Part shown: positions 34,787 to 44,516 of the stretch, in pieces
How the letters are laid out: each line of letters begins with the position of its first letter
How positions within the stretch are numbered: the first letter of the stretch is position 1
Assembly: GCA_029550345.1 (NCBI GenBank)
Contig: JAKPHK010000026.1
Location: 1-56,210 of the forward strand
DNA length: 56,210 nucleotides
Direction: 5' to 3'
Source: Pseudomonadota bacterium
GTDB taxonomy: Bacteria > Pseudomonadota > Alphaproteobacteria > Sphingomonadales > Sphingomonadaceae
Notes under the pieces: generated by a model
What the model was told of the DNA's origin: nothing
Database searches by the model: none
The model's input: only the letters and a program-made list of their open reading frames with translations
Translations under genes and position numbers: made by a program

Positions 34787-36101
34787 CCTTGCGTTTGATC
34801 GCCAGATAGCTGTCGATCAGCCGGGTCCCGATCCGGTCCCACGGCGCCTCGATCACATCGACCCCGATCTGGCGCAGGCGGCTCAGCACCAGCGCGCGCT
34901 GGCGCAGCAGGCTATCGGCGCTGACCGCCATGGCCAGATGCTGGACCGAATCCGGATTAGCAGTGGCCAGCCCGGTCAGCTCCTGATCGGTGATCGTCAC
35001 GAACAGCACCAGATGCCGGCTGGTCAGCCGCGAAATGCTTTCAACCATCAGTTCGGCGCTGGTCGGATCGGTGAAATCCGAAAAGACCACAATCAGGCTG
35101 CGGCGTTGCAGCCGCCCGGCGAGGGTTGCCAGGGCCAGGGTGAAATTGGGCTCCTGGGCATGATAGTCGAGCCCGGCGGCGGCACGGTGGAGGCGCGGGA
35201 AATCTCGCGGATCGACCGCAAAGGGCGTGAACAGTTCGGGCCGCGAGGCAAAGCCGAACAGCGCCACCCGGTCGCCACCTTTGAGCGCGACGTAGCCGGT
35301 CGTCAGCGCCGCCGTTACCGCCCGGTCGATCCGGGGCAGCCCGGCGACCGGATCGGACATCGCCGATCCGCAATCGAAGGCGAAGACGATCTGGTTGTTG
35401 CGCTCCGCCTCGTACTCCTTGGCATAGAGGTGAGCGTGGCGGGCGCTGGCCTTCCAGTCGATCCGGCGCTTGTCCATCCCCGGCTGGAATTCGGCCAGCG
35501 CCTCGAACATCGTGCCTTCGCCGCGCATCCGCCGGGCGATCAGGCCGAATTGCGCGTCCTTGAGGAAGGTCTGCATCGCGGGTGAGCGGACCGGGGCAAG
35601 GTTGGGCCAGACCCGCACCGGCAGCGCCAGCTCGCGGCTAACCTGCCGCGCACCCAGCCCGAGCGGGCCGGTCCAGCGCAGCCAGACTTCCTCGATCTCT
35701 CCGGTGCCGCGCCGGGTCGGGCGGAACGGCAGCGCTGCCTGCCATCCCCCGTCCGGGGAGGGCGTTAACTGCGCTTCGCTTCGCCCGCCTTCCAGCAGGC
35801 GGACATCGCCGGCCAGCGCGCAATCGACCTGCCCGCGCAGACCGGGCGAAAAGGCCGCCGCGATCTGGATCCAGCCCTCTTCGCCCACTTCGACATCGGG
35901 GTCGGCGGTCAGATCCAGGCGCGCCATGCGCCCGGCCAGCAGGGCGTCGATCACCACCAGCGCAAGGATCACCGTGCCGGTCAGCGGCGCGGCGGCCCAG
36001 CTGGCCGGGGACAGCACCGCCACGAGCAGCGCCAGCGGAGCCGCCGCCGCGATCAGCAGCAGGGCCCGGCCGGTCGGGATCAAGGCGGCGCGCGGGGTCA
36101 T
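34773..36101 (-). CDS. DUF58 domain protein (von Willebrand A-like)
   Basis: 442 residues. Two N-terminal membrane helices (about 13-55), then a beta-rich region, the DUF58 hallmark KRRIDWKASARHAHLYAKEYE, and a vWA-like fold. The metal-site loop reads DCGSAMSD, a divergent form of DxSxS, so metal binding may be weakened. DUF58 proteins pair with MoxR AAA+ ATPases as adaptors or substrates. It begins 11 bases after moxR ends and overlaps the SpoIIM-like gene. Confidence 0.9.
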   Translation of the reverse strand: MTPRAALIPTGRALLLIAAAAPLALLVAVLSPASWAAAPLTGTVILALVVIDALLAGRMARLDLTADPDVEVGEEGWIQIAAAFSPGLRGQVDCALAGDVRLLEGGRSEAQLTPSPDGGWQAALPFRPTRRGTGEIEEVWLRWTGPLGLGARQVSRELALPVRVWPNLAPVRSPAMQTFLKDAQFGLIARRMRGEGTMFEALAEFQPGMDKRRIDWKASARHAHLYAKEYEAERNNQIVFAFDCGSAMSDPVAGLPRIDRAVTAALTTGYVALKGGDRVALFGFASRPELFTPFAVDPRDFPRLHRAAAGLDYHAQEPNFTLALATLAGRLQRRSLIVVFSDFTDPTSAELMVESISRLTSRHLVLFVTITDQELTGLATANPDSVQHLAMAVSADSLLRQRALVLSRLRQIGVDVIEAPWDRIGTRLIDSYLAIKRKGAIG

Positions 36102-36112
36102 GGGACCGCGGC

Positions 36113-37084
36113 CTAGCGCGGAGCCTCGGTTTCTGCGACGAGTTCGGCAACCAGCGCCTCAACCTGCTTGCCCTCGATCTCCGCCGCCGGAGAGAGCAGC
36201 AGCCGGTGGCGCAGGACCGGGGCGGCCAGCGCCTTTACGTCGTCGGGCAGGACATAGTCGCGCGCTTCAAGCGCGGCGCGGGCGCGGGCGGCATTGGCCA
36301 GCAGCACCGCCGCGCGCGGGCTTGCGCCAGACGACAGATCGGCGCTTTCGCGGGTCGCGCGGATCAGGCGGACGACATAATCGACCACGGCCTCGGACAG
36401 GGTTACCGTTTTCACTGCCTGGGCCGCAGCCTTGATCGCGGCGCCATCGGCGACCTGCGTGACCCCCAGATCGGCGGCGCGCGGCGGCCCGGCGTGGCTG
36501 CCGAAAGTCGCCACGATCTTCGCTTCTTCGGCGGCGCTGGGATAGGGCACCAGCAGCTTGAACAGGAACCGGTCCAGCTGGGCTTCGGGCAAGGGATAAA
36601 CCCCCTGGCTTTCGATCGGGTTCTGGGTCGCCACCACCAGAAAGGCGTCCGACAACGCGTGGGCCTTGCCGTCCAGCGTAACCCGGCGCTCCTGCATCGC
36701 TTCAAGCAGCGCGGCCTGGGTCTTGGGTGGGGTGCGGTTGATTTCATCGGCCAGCAGCAGCTCGGTAAAGATCGGGCCGCGGGTCAGGGTGAACTGGCTG
36801 GTCTGGAAGTTGAACAGGTTCGACCCCAGAATGTCGCCCGGCATCAGATCAGGCGTGAACTGGATCCGCGCGAAATCGAGCCCGAGACTGGATGCGAAGC
36901 ACTGCGCCAGAAAGGTCTTGGCTGTGCCCGGCGGGCCTTCCAGCAGGACGTGGCCCTGGGCCAGCAGGGCGACCAGCAGGGCATCGACCGTCTCGGTCTG
37001 GCCGACGATCGCCTTGCCGACCTGCCCCCTGATCTGCGCGGCGAGGTGGCTGACCTCGGCCAGGGTCATTGCATTGTCAGTCAT
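36113..37084 (-). CDS. MoxR family AAA+ ATPase
   Basis: 323 residues from the ATG 37084 that overlaps the upstream stop (ATGA). A longer open frame runs upstream but lies inside DUF4350. Walker A GPPGTAKT (50-57), Walker B LLLADEIN (109-116) and the sensor Asn155 in ATQNP are intact, followed by [19 protein letters not shown]. MoxR ATPases act as chaperones that mature or assemble partner complexes, usually with vWA/DUF58 proteins. It is the only enzyme with obvious ATPase activity in the six-gene cluster. Confidence 0.95.
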   Translation of the reverse strand: MTDNAMTLAEVSHLAAQIRGQVGKAIVGQTETVDALLVALLAQGHVLLEGPPGTAKTFLAQCFASSLGLDFARIQFTPDLMPGDILGSNLFNFQTSQFTLTRGPIFTELLLADEINRTPPKTQAALLEAMQERRVTLDGKAHALSDAFLVVATQNPIESQGVYPLPEAQLDRFLFKLLVPYPSAAEEAKIVATFGSHAGPPRAADLGVTQVADGAAIKAAAQAVKTVTLSEAVVDYVVRLIRATRESADLSSGASPRAAVLLANAARARAALEARDYVLPDDVKALAAPVLRHRLLLSPAAEIEGKQVEALVAELVAETEAPR

Positions 37085-38388
37085 CGCGTCAGGGTCCTTT
37101 CCAGCGCATGAAGGCGCCGCGCCGTGCGCAGCAGATCGGTGGGTTTGCGCGCCGCGCGCATCTGCGCGGCCAGTTGAGAAAAGGGCGTGCTTTCCGGCGC
37201 GCGGGCGGCCAGGGCGCGGTCTATCGCAGCTTCGGCCTGCTGATGGCTGAGCCGTGCGGGCAGGGCCAGCGCCTTGATCAGCCGGTCGCGCGCGGCATCG
37301 GCATAGGGCGGCCCCAGCAGGTGCAGGCGCCGCGCGCGCTGGATCAGCCCGGCGGAATTGGCAACCAGCGCGCGCTTGCCGAAGGCGATCGAGCGCCCGG
37401 TCAGCACCGGCGGACCAAACCGCTGAAAGGCCCGCCACAGCGCCGCAGCCGCCGCCAGGATCAGGCACAGCGTCGCGGCCAGATAGGGCGGGGTAAAGGC
37501 CAGGCTGAGCAAGCCTTGCGAGCGGCCATAGCCATTCAGCGTCAGGTCGAACATCACCGTCTTGGGCTCACCATCGAGCGAAGCCTGGATCAGCCGTTCG
37601 GCCAGCGCCGCGTTTTCGGGGCGTGAGAGGCCGTAATTGTTGAACAGATCGGCATCGAACACGAAGATCACCGGCCAGTCATAGGCCGCATCGTTATCAT
37701 CAAGGTCTTCCTCATAGTCGCTCAGAGCGCGCAGCCCCGGATAGTCGCCCCCGTCAGAGATATAACCAGCCAGAACCTGCGAGGTGCCTTCACCCATGAC
37801 CAGCGGGACCAGATATTCACCCTCCCCCGAAAAGATCTTTTTCGGGGCAGGCATCAGCCCGCTCAGCCCGGCGCCTTCCCAGCCGCCCGGCCGAGGGCCG
37901 GTTTCCAGCGCGCCGCCTTTGAGCGAGATATCGTCGTAGAACCCCTTCCAGTCGGGTGCCTGCGCCTCCACCAGTTCGACGAAGCCTTCCTTGACCTTGC
38001 CCGGCTGCGTGACCTTCCTGGGCAGCGGCACCGAGAACCACTTGGGCAGGATCACGATCGTCGGCCCGGCGTTGCGATGGCCGTTGACCACGGCGTTCAG
38101 TTCTTCGGGATCGGCCTGGTGCATCGGGGTCAGGATCAGCACCCCAGGCCGCTTCAGCGCGGCCCGCGATTGCACGGTCGAAACATCGAAGCCGCGTTTG
38201 CCAAGGTACTGGTTGAGCGCCGAATAGCCATCGAGGCCCTTGCCGTTGGCATGGGCGCCGGTGGCGCCGGCGCTGGGCTCGTCCATCCCCGAACCGATCA
38301 TCCAGAGCAGCGTCAGGAACGACAGCGCCCCGAACAGCACCAGACCCAGCATGACCCGGGGCGAAAAGGGGCTGGCCCGGCGGCTCAT
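37081..38388 (-). CDS. DUF4350 domain membrane protein
   Basis: 435 residues. One N-terminal helix (about 12-34), a large extracytoplasmic domain starting [19 protein letters not shown], a second helix near residues 300-325, and a cytoplasmic helical tail rich in Ala/Arg. DUF4350 has a class I glutamine amidotransferase/GATase-like look with PGVLILTPM, but no enzymatic role is established. Overlaps both neighbours by ATGA. It is conserved beside MoxR and DUF58. Confidence 0.82.
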   Translation of the reverse strand: MSRRASPFSPRVMLGLVLFGALSFLTLLWMIGSGMDEPSAGATGAHANGKGLDGYSALNQYLGKRGFDVSTVQSRAALKRPGVLILTPMHQADPEELNAVVNGHRNAGPTIVILPKWFSVPLPRKVTQPGKVKEGFVELVEAQAPDWKGFYDDISLKGGALETGPRPGGWEGAGLSGLMPAPKKIFSGEGEYLVPLVMGEGTSQVLAGYISDGGDYPGLRALSDYEEDLDDNDAAYDWPVIFVFDADLFNNYGLSRPENAALAERLIQASLDGEPKTVMFDLTLNGYGRSQGLLSLAFTPPYLAATLCLILAAAAALWRAFQRFGPPVLTGRSIAFGKRALVANSAGLIQRARRLHLLGPPYADAARDRLIKALALPARLSHQQAEAAIDRALAARAPESTPFSQLAAQMRAARKPTDLLRTARRLHALERTLTR

Positions 38389-39074
38389 GCCGCGATCCTT
38401 TCCAGCGCAAAGCGGGCATAGGCCTCACGCGCAGCCTGCCAGTCATCGGCGCCCAGTGCACGCAGGGCAAACAGGCTGCGCTCAACCCGCGCCGCGATCA
38501 GGGCAAAGGTTTCCCGCGCACCGCCAGACAGATCGGGCAGAGCGGCAATTTCACGCGCGGTGCTGTTCTTGCGGACCCAGGCGGGGCGGGCTTCGGCGAT
38601 GTGCTGCACCGAACGCATCAGCAGCAGGTGGGTCGCCTCATCAAACCGGCCTTGCGCCGCGAGGGCATCGGCATCCTCAAGCAGGGCGATGGCCTGGGCC
38701 TGATCCGGCACCCAGTCTTCGGCAGCGCTGGCGATAACGCCGCGCTGCCGCCGCGCCAGGGCCATCGGCGCAAGGATCCGGTACCCGGCGTACAATACCC
38801 CCAGCACCGCCAGCCCCAGCAGAATCCATTGCAACACCGGCCATGACATCCCCAGCGCCTTGCCGATCGGCTCAAGTACGCTGCGCAGGAACTCCATCAG
38901 GGCCGAAGGCTTTTCGGGGACTGCCTCAACCTTGACCGGCGCAAACTGGATCGAGGGATCGGCATGGACCGCCTGCCAATCACGCGCCGCGTCCTGCGCG
39001 GCGGTTGCTCCCTTGATGGCCGGTGCAGGTGTCGTCACGGCCAGAGTGTTTGCATGGCCAGCGGCCCGGGGCAA
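38385..39074 (-). CDS. DUF4129 domain membrane protein
   Basis: 229 residues from ATG 39074; a GTG 13 codons in (about 39035) is an alternative. A signal-like region is absent. A periplasmic segment rich in Val/Pro/Lys is followed by one membrane helix (WPVLQWILLGLAVLGVLYAG, about 78-98). A cytosolic helical domain comes last, with RFDEATHLLLMRSVQHIAE and RKNSTAREIAALPDL as DUF4129 family marks. First gene of the cluster, 24 bases after pheA, so it may be read through from the crtI-LOG-pheA genes. Confidence 0.82.
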   Translation of the reverse strand: MPRAAGHANTLAVTTPAPAIKGATAAQDAARDWQAVHADPSIQFAPVKVEAVPEKPSALMEFLRSVLEPIGKALGMSWPVLQWILLGLAVLGVLYAGYRILAPMALARRQRGVIASAAEDWVPDQAQAIALLEDADALAAQGRFDEATHLLLMRSVQHIAEARPAWVRKNSTAREIAALPDLSGGARETFALIAARVERSLFALRALGADDWQAAREAYARFALERIAA

Positions 39075-39098
39075 GCGGAAGAAATGACCAAATTCGCG

Positions 39099-39992
39099 TT
39101 AACCGCGAACAAGTTCCTGCGGATAGGAACCAAGAACCCGCAGTTCCTTGCAGTGGAAGGCCAGTTCTTCCATCGCCCGGTCAACCGCCGGATCGCCGGG
39201 AGCACCGATAATGTCAGCATAGAACATGGTCGCGGCAAAGCTGGCACCCTTCTGATAGCTTTCCAGCTTGGTCATGTTGACGCCATTTGTGGCGAAACCG
39301 CCCATCGCCTTATAGAGCGCCGCCGGGATGTTCTTTACCTCGAACACAAAGGTCGTCATCGCTGCGCGCCCCGCCAGCACCGCCGGATCAAGCGGCTCGC
39401 GCGAGAGGACGACGAAGCGGGTCATATTGTCCGCCGCGTCCTCGACGTTTTCGTCGATCACTTTCAGGCCATAAAGATCGGCGGCGATCCGGGGCGCGAT
39501 CGCGCAGATTTGCGAGTCACCCTTTTCGGCGACATAGGCCGCCGCCCCGGCGGTATCGGCATAGGCCATCGGAACGATCTTGCGCGTCCGCAGGTAGAAC
39601 CGCGATTGGCCCAGCGCCTGCGGGTGCGAATAGGCCACGGCAAAGGGCCCGTCGGCCAGGCCCATCAGGGCATGGTGGATCGCCATGAAGTGTTCGCCGA
39701 CGATCGAAAGTCCGCTTTCCGGCAACAGGAAGTGAATATCGGCAACCCGGCCGTGCTGCGAATTCTCGATCGGAATGATCGCCCGCGCCGCCCGTCCATC
39801 CTTCACGGCTTCCAGCGCGTCTTCGAAACTGAAGCAGGGCAGCGGCAGGCACCCGGGATCGTATTCCAGCGCGGCACGGTGCCCGTTGCAGCCCGGCGCG
39901 CCCTGAAACGCGATCGCGCGGGCCGGATCGGCCGCAGCGGCTGCGGTCATTTCCTCGACACGGGCGAGCGCGGGGGCGGGATAGGATTGCAT
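39099..39992 (-). CDS. pheA: Prephenate dehydratase
   Basis: 297 residues from ATG 39992 (a TTG further upstream is less likely). It converts prephenate to phenylpyruvate for phenylalanine synthesis, in a monofunctional form without chorismate mutase. AFQGAPGCNGHRA opens the catalytic domain, SQHGRVADIHFLL and the TRF motif (191-193, DNMTRFVVL) complete it. The C-terminal ACT domain (about 212-290) has LESY where the Phe-binding ESRP loop is expected, so feedback control by phenylalanine is likely but the loop is altered. Confidence 0.93.
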   Translation of the reverse strand: MQSYPAPALARVEEMTAAAAADPARAIAFQGAPGCNGHRAALEYDPGCLPLPCFSFEDALEAVKDGRAARAIIPIENSQHGRVADIHFLLPESGLSIVGEHFMAIHHALMGLADGPFAVAYSHPQALGQSRFYLRTRKIVPMAYADTAGAAAYVAEKGDSQICAIAPRIAADLYGLKVIDENVEDAADNMTRFVVLSREPLDPAVLAGRAAMTTFVFEVKNIPAALYKAMGGFATNGVNMTKLESYQKGASFAATMFYADIIGAPGDPAVDRAMEELAFHCKELRVLGSYPQELVRG

Positions 39993-40044
39993 GAACTTGG
40001 CCCTAAAACGAACTGGTGCGAGGTGCAACGAGGGGATGCCGCCC

Positions 40045-40626
40045 CTACAACTCTGAGCTGTTCATCCCGAAAATCGGGGTGTGCGGTTCGTGCGCGGCCA
40101 TGCGGGTCAGCAGCAGGTCAAGCTCAGCCTCAGCAATCATGATGCCCTGATGCGCCGGGCGGACGAAGCCAACCTCGATCATGTGATGGTTGAAGGCGAT
40201 CAGGTGATCGAAAAACCCGAAGGCGTTGAGCAGCCCGACCGGCTTGGCGTGATAGCCCAGCTGCGCCCAACTGATCGCCTCCCACAGCTCGTCCATGGTG
40301 CCGACCCCGCCGGGGATCGTCACGAACCCGTCGGACAGGCGGGTGAAGGCGGCCTTGCGCTGGTGCATATCGGCCACAACGATCAATTCGGTGCAATCGT
40401 GATTGGCCACTTCGCCGTTGACCAGCGCTTCGGGAATGACCCCGATCACTTCGCCGCCGGCATCGAGCGCCCCGCTGGCGACCGCACCCATCAACCCCAG
40501 GCGGCCACCGCCATAGACCAGCCCGATCCCGCGTTCGGCCAGGGTCCGGCCGACCTGCGCGGCCAGTTCGATGTAACGGGGATCGGCCGGAGTGGCCGAT
40601 CCGCAATAGACGGCAAGACGTTTCAC
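40045..40626 (-). CDS. LOG family (lysine-decarboxylase-like, TIGR00730) Rossmann protein
   Basis: 193 residues. MKRLAVYCGSATPADPRY, the YGGGRLGLMGAVA phosphate loop, MHQRKAAF and PGGVGTMDELWE (105-113) are the full LOG signature. LOG proteins cleave ribose 5-phosphate from cytokinin nucleotides or AMP-like nucleotides; many bacterial members have no proven role. It overlaps the end of crtI by ATGA, and precedes pheA by 52 bases. Confidence 0.92.
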   Translation of the reverse strand: MKRLAVYCGSATPADPRYIELAAQVGRTLAERGIGLVYGGGRLGLMGAVASGALDAGGEVIGVIPEALVNGEVANHDCTELIVVADMHQRKAAFTRLSDGFVTIPGGVGTMDELWEAISWAQLGYHAKPVGLLNAFGFFDHLIAFNHHMIEVGFVRPAHQGIMIAEAELDLLLTRMAAHEPHTPIFGMNSSEL

Positions 40627-42125
40627 CGGTGTTCCTCCAGCATAAGATCGGCGGTTGCCTTAGCACCGGCCATCACCGCTGCAAGCCCCGCGCCGGGATG
40701 GGTTCCGGCCCCGACCAGATAGAGATTGGCGATCTTGCCGTCGCGGGCATGGGGGCGCAGCGGACCGGACTGGCCGGGCGTGGCGGCCAGGCTCCACCCC
40801 GCCCCCAGCCAGGCATTGAAATCCAGTGCCATGTCGCGGGGGCTGGTGTGAAACCGGGCGATCAGCCGGTCGGCAATGTCGGGTACCAGCCGCCGCCCGA
40901 TCTCGGCCAGGATCCGCTGTTCCAGCAGTTTTCCGATCGCGTCCCAGTCCAGCGGCAGCTTGCCCAGGTTGGCGACCAGCACCGTGGCCGAAAACACGCT
41001 TTTGCCCGACGGGGCCAGCGACGGATCGCTGAGCGAAGGGTGGGCAAGGAAGATCATCAGGTCCTGCGGCAGAACCCCGTGGGTGAAGACATCTTCGATG
41101 AAACCTTCAAAGCGCGGACCGAACAGCACGCTGCGATGGGGGATGCCGGGCCATGATCCCTCCAGCGCGAAATGGACCGTAAAGGCCGATGGTGAAAACT
41201 GGCGGTTTGCCAGTTTCCGACCCATTTCCGCCCCGCGCTGGCTGGTGCCCAGCAGATCGCGATAGGTGTGGACCACATCGGCATTGCTGGCGACTTGCGT
41301 GACCGGGGCACGCCACCCGCTGGCGCATTCGACCTCGGTGATCCGGTTGCCGACGCTGTCGAGCCGGACCACCGGATCGTGCAGCCGCAGGGTGCCGCCC
41401 AGGCGATCGAAGCGCCGGGTCATGGCCGCGATCAACCGGTTCATCCCGCCTTGCGGCCACCAGCCGCGGCCGGGTGCGGGTGGGATCTGCCCGATCAGGT
41501 TCAGCGCACTGGTCGTCAGCGGACTGGCACCGCCCAGCAGCACCGGAAAAGCCAGCGCCTGGCGCAAATGCGGCTGCTTGACCAGCTGCGCAGCCAGTCC
41601 GGCTGGGCTGCGCCAGCCCTGATGCCGCAGCAGCGGGCGCAGCGCATCGATCAGGGCCAGGGCGCTGCCCTGCGGCTGGCGGGCCAGCCGTTCCCAGCCA
41701 TCGATCCGGGCGCTTTCGCACCAGCTGACGAAATCGTCGTAACCGGGCAGATCATCGGGTGCGATCCGTGCCAGCCGGGCCGGATCGGCGGGCAGGTCGA
41801 TCTGGGTGCCATCGGGCCAGGAGCAGCGCCAATCGTGTTCCAGCTCGATCAGCTGCACCGCATCGGCCAGATCTTCACCGGTCAGGCTCCACAGTTCGCG
41901 CAGCGGAGCTGGATCGGATATCGCCGCAGGCCCGGCTTCAAAGGTGAAACCATCGCGCTGCCAGCTGCGGATCAGACCGCCCGGCGCCTCGCGCGCTTCG
42001 ATCAGAACGGTCGGCACGCCCGCCGCCTGAAGCCGAAGCGCCAGCGAAAGTCCCCCGATCCCCGCGCCGATCACGCAGGTTCGGGTTGTTTCCGCCACAT
42101 TGGAGTTGGTTTTGCCTGACGCCAT
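40623..42125 (-). CDS. crtI: Phytoene desaturase-like flavoprotein (CrtI family)
   Basis: 500 residues. The FAD-binding GAGIGGLSLALRLQ (20-33) and VLIEAREAPGGLI open the protein, and GAGTHPGAGLAAVMAGAKATADLML ends it, as in CrtI-type desaturases. It would desaturate phytoene to lycopene-type carotenoids, at the membrane. No crtB or crtY gene is in the window, so a diapophytoene or other carotenoid oxidase is possible. Overlaps LOG by ATGA. Divergent from DUF2585 with a 72-base gap. Confidence 0.85.
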   Translation of the reverse strand: MASGKTNSNVAETTRTCVIGAGIGGLSLALRLQAAGVPTVLIEAREAPGGLIRSWQRDGFTFEAGPAAISDPAPLRELWSLTGEDLADAVQLIELEHDWRCSWPDGTQIDLPADPARLARIAPDDLPGYDDFVSWCESARIDGWERLARQPQGSALALIDALRPLLRHQGWRSPAGLAAQLVKQPHLRQALAFPVLLGGASPLTTSALNLIGQIPPAPGRGWWPQGGMNRLIAAMTRRFDRLGGTLRLHDPVVRLDSVGNRITEVECASGWRAPVTQVASNADVVHTYRDLLGTSQRGAEMGRKLANRQFSPSAFTVHFALEGSWPGIPHRSVLFGPRFEGFIEDVFTHGVLPQDLMIFLAHPSLSDPSLAPSGKSVFSATVLVANLGKLPLDWDAIGKLLEQRILAEIGRRLVPDIADRLIARFHTSPRDMALDFNAWLGAGWSLAATPGQSGPLRPHARDGKIANLYLVGAGTHPGAGLAAVMAGAKATADLMLEEHR

Positions 42126-42197
42126 TGTCTAGGCTTGTAATTCGTCGGTTCGCCCGGTGCAAAGCCCTTGGCGCCGACCGTGAAGGGGGGATTAACT

Positions 42198-42785
42198 ATG
42201 ACCAGTCTGCTACCCAATCGCCGCGGCCTGATCTGGACGCTGATCCTGTGGCTTGCCGCCGGGGCGACCCTGCTGGCGATGGGGCGCCCCGCGATCTGCG
42301 CCTGCGGCACGGTAAAGCTGTGGCACGGGGTTGTGCAATCGAGCGAGAACAGCCAGCACATTGCCGATTGGTACACCTTCAGCCACATCATCCACGGGCT
42401 GCTGTTCTATTTCTTCGCGCATATCCTGTGGCGGCGCTGGAAGCTGTTCGGCGGCAAACCGGGCAGCTGGGCCTTGCCGATCGCAGTGGTGTTCGAAGCC
42501 TTCTGGGAATTGCTGGAAAATTCCCCGCTGATCATTGACCGCTACCGCGCGGTTACCGTCAGCTTTGGCTACGCAGGCGATAGCGTGGTCAACTCGCTGG
42601 CCGATATCGGCTGGATGGCGCTTGGCTTCTGGGTCGCAAGCAAGCTGCCGTGGAAGGCGAGCCTGGCGCTGGGCGTAGCATTCGAGCTGTTCACGCTGGT
42701 GATGATCCGCGACAATCTGACCCTCAACGTGCTGATGCTGGTCTGGCCGATCGAGGCGATCCGCGAATGGCAGGCGGCAGTCTGA
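42198..42785 (+). CDS. DUF2585 family (UPF0314) membrane protein
   Basis: 195 residues from ATG 42198, with GGGGGG just upstream. Four hydrophobic segments; AICACGTVKLWHGVV, SQHIADWYTFSHIIHG and FEAFWELLENSPLIIDRYRA are the family's conserved blocks. DUF2585 is an alphaproteobacterial inner-membrane family of unknown function. Conserved His and Trp in the helices might bind a cofactor. Confidence 0.9.
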   Translation: MTSLLPNRRGLIWTLILWLAAGATLLAMGRPAICACGTVKLWHGVVQSSENSQHIADWYTFSHIIHGLLFYFFAHILWRRWKLFGGKPGSWALPIAVVFEAFWELLENSPLIIDRYRAVTVSFGYAGDSVVNSLADIGWMALGFWVASKLPWKASLALGVAFELFTLVMIRDNLTLNVLMLVWPIEAIREWQAAV

Positions 42786-42790
42786 AAAAT

Positions 42791-42806
42791 TAGGGTCAAC
42801 ACCCTA
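42791..42806. promoter_or_regulatory. Inverted repeat TAGGGT-CAAC-ACCCTA
   Basis: A perfect 6-base inverted repeat with a 4-base spacer, 5 bases after the DUF2585 stop and about 105 bases upstream of the monooxygenase ATG. It could be a short terminator or an operator for the monooxygenase gene. The U-run expected after a terminator is not present. Confidence 0.35.
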
Positions 42807-42910
42807 GATTTCCTCTTGCCCTTGATCGCGGTCAATGCTCCGATCACGCCGCGAGTCGAGACAGGCCGCACAGACGGCGGCCTGTCCGCTGCAATAAGTG
42901 GAGGAAGAGG

Positions 42911-44443
42911 ATGGCTACGGCGGCAGCTGAAGCGCGCAGGGACGCAACCCATGTTGATGTTCTGATTGTCGGCGCAGGCATTTCGGGGATCGGATCGGCC
43001 TATCACCTGCAGGATCAGTGCCCGGGCAAGTCCTATGCCATCCTTGAGATGAAGGACAGCTTTGGTGGCACTTGGGACACCCATAAGTACCCTGGTGTGC
43101 GTTCGGACAGCGATCTGTATACCTTCGGCTACCGTTTCAAACCCTGGGTCGGCGCGCCGATCGCCTCGGCCCGCGCGATCCTTGACTATATGGGCGAAGT
43201 GATCACCGAAAACGGGATCGACCAGCACATCCATTACGGCCACCGCATCACCAGCGCCGCCTGGGACAGCGCCAGCAACCTCTGGACGATCGAAGCGACC
43301 CGCAAGGCGGATGGCGCGCAGGTGGTGTTCACCGCCAACTTCCTATGGATGTGCCAGGGGTATTACGATCACGAGACGCCCTATCTGCCGAACTGGCCGG
43401 GCATGGCGAACTACAAGGGGCTGCTAGTCCATGCCCAGCTGTGGGACCCGAAGATCGATTACAAGGGCAAGAAAGTGCTGGTGATCGGATCGGGCGCGAC
43501 CGCCGCAACCGTGATCCCCGAATTCGCCAAGGACGCCGCGCACGTTACCATGCTGCAGCGTTCGCCAACCTATTTCTATTGCAGCGAAAACAAGAACGAA
43601 CTGGCCGACCGGCTGCGGGAAGTCGGGATTGACGAGCCGACCGTGCACCGCGTTGTTCGTGCCCAGATCATGCACGATCAGGACGTGATCACCAAGCGCT
43701 GCATCGCAGAACCCGATGTGGTTTTCGAGGAATTGAAGATGCTGGTCCGCGCCTTCACCGGCAAGGAGGACTTCCCGTTCGAACCGCACTTCACGCCCAA
43801 ATACCGCCCCTGGCAACAGCGCCTGGCGTTCTGCCCAGAAGGAGACATCTTCCGCGCCGCGGTGGCCGGCAAGCTGACGGTGGTTACCGACGAGCTTGAT
43901 ACCTTCACCGAAACGGGCGTGCGGACCAGGGACGGGACCGAGATCGAGGCCGACATCATTGTCGCGGCGACTGGCTTCAACCTGCTGATGATGGGCGGAA
44001 TCCCGTTCACCGTCGATGGTCAACCGGTCGATTGGCACGATACCGTGAACTATCGCGGAATGATGTTCACCGGGGTGCCGAACATGGTCTGGGTGATGGG
44101 CTATTTCCGCGCCAGCTGGACGCTCAGGGTCGATATGCTGGGCGATTTCGTTTGCGATTTGCTCAAGACCATGGACCGCAAGGGTGCGCACCGGATCGAG
44201 GTTGCCCTGCGCGATGAAGATCGAGACATGGCCCTGTCCGACTGGATCGAGAACGAGAATTTCAATCCCGGCTACCTGATGCGCGGGCTCAAACTGATGC
44301 CGAAAAGCGGGGACAAGCCGGAATGGCGCCACAACCAGGACTATTGGGCCGAGCGTGAGGAAATTCCGCGAATTGATCTGGAAGGCAGCGAATTCCTCTA
44401 TGACGGGGTGCGAGCTGGCAGCAAGGCGCCCGAACCCGCCTGA
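42911..44443 (+). CDS. Flavin-containing/Baeyer-Villiger-type monooxygenase
   Basis: 510 residues; GGAGG sits 6 bases before the ATG. GAGISG (21-26) binds FAD and GSGATA (193-198) binds NADPH. Between them, YKGLLVHAQLWD (168-179) matches the BVMO fingerprint FxGxxxHxxxW(P/D). It would insert oxygen into a ketone or oxidise a heteroatom using NADPH and O2. The 125-base upstream gap contains an inverted repeat. The next gene is a hotdog thioesterase, so a lipid or cyclic-ketone breakdown role is possible. Confidence 0.9.
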   Translation: MATAAAEARRDATHVDVLIVGAGISGIGSAYHLQDQCPGKSYAILEMKDSFGGTWDTHKYPGVRSDSDLYTFGYRFKPWVGAPIASARAILDYMGEVITENGIDQHIHYGHRITSAAWDSASNLWTIEATRKADGAQVVFTANFLWMCQGYYDHETPYLPNWPGMANYKGLLVHAQLWDPKIDYKGKKVLVIGSGATAATVIPEFAKDAAHVTMLQRSPTYFYCSENKNELADRLREVGIDEPTVHRVVRAQIMHDQDVITKRCIAEPDVVFEELKMLVRAFTGKEDFPFEPHFTPKYRPWQQRLAFCPEGDIFRAAVAGKLTVVTDELDTFTETGVRTRDGTEIEADIIVAATGFNLLMMGGIPFTVDGQPVDWHDTVNYRGMMFTGVPNMVWVMGYFRASWTLRVDMLGDFVCDLLKTMDRKGAHRIEVALRDEDRDMALSDWIENENFNPGYLMRGLKLMPKSGDKPEWRHNQDYWAEREEIPRIDLEGSEFLYDGVRAGSKAPEPA

Positions 44444-44516
44444 TCGCGCATTTCCCTTGTGACATGGCAAAGTGGCGGATTGCCAGCGCTGCCGCTTTGC
44501 TCCTATGCACCCGGCG

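Noticed and set aside
36200..37460. Extended MoxR start giving 451 residues
   Set aside because: The extra N-terminus is a shifted reading of DUF4350 and Pro/Arg-rich; ATG 37084 with the ATGA overlap gives a normal MoxR length.
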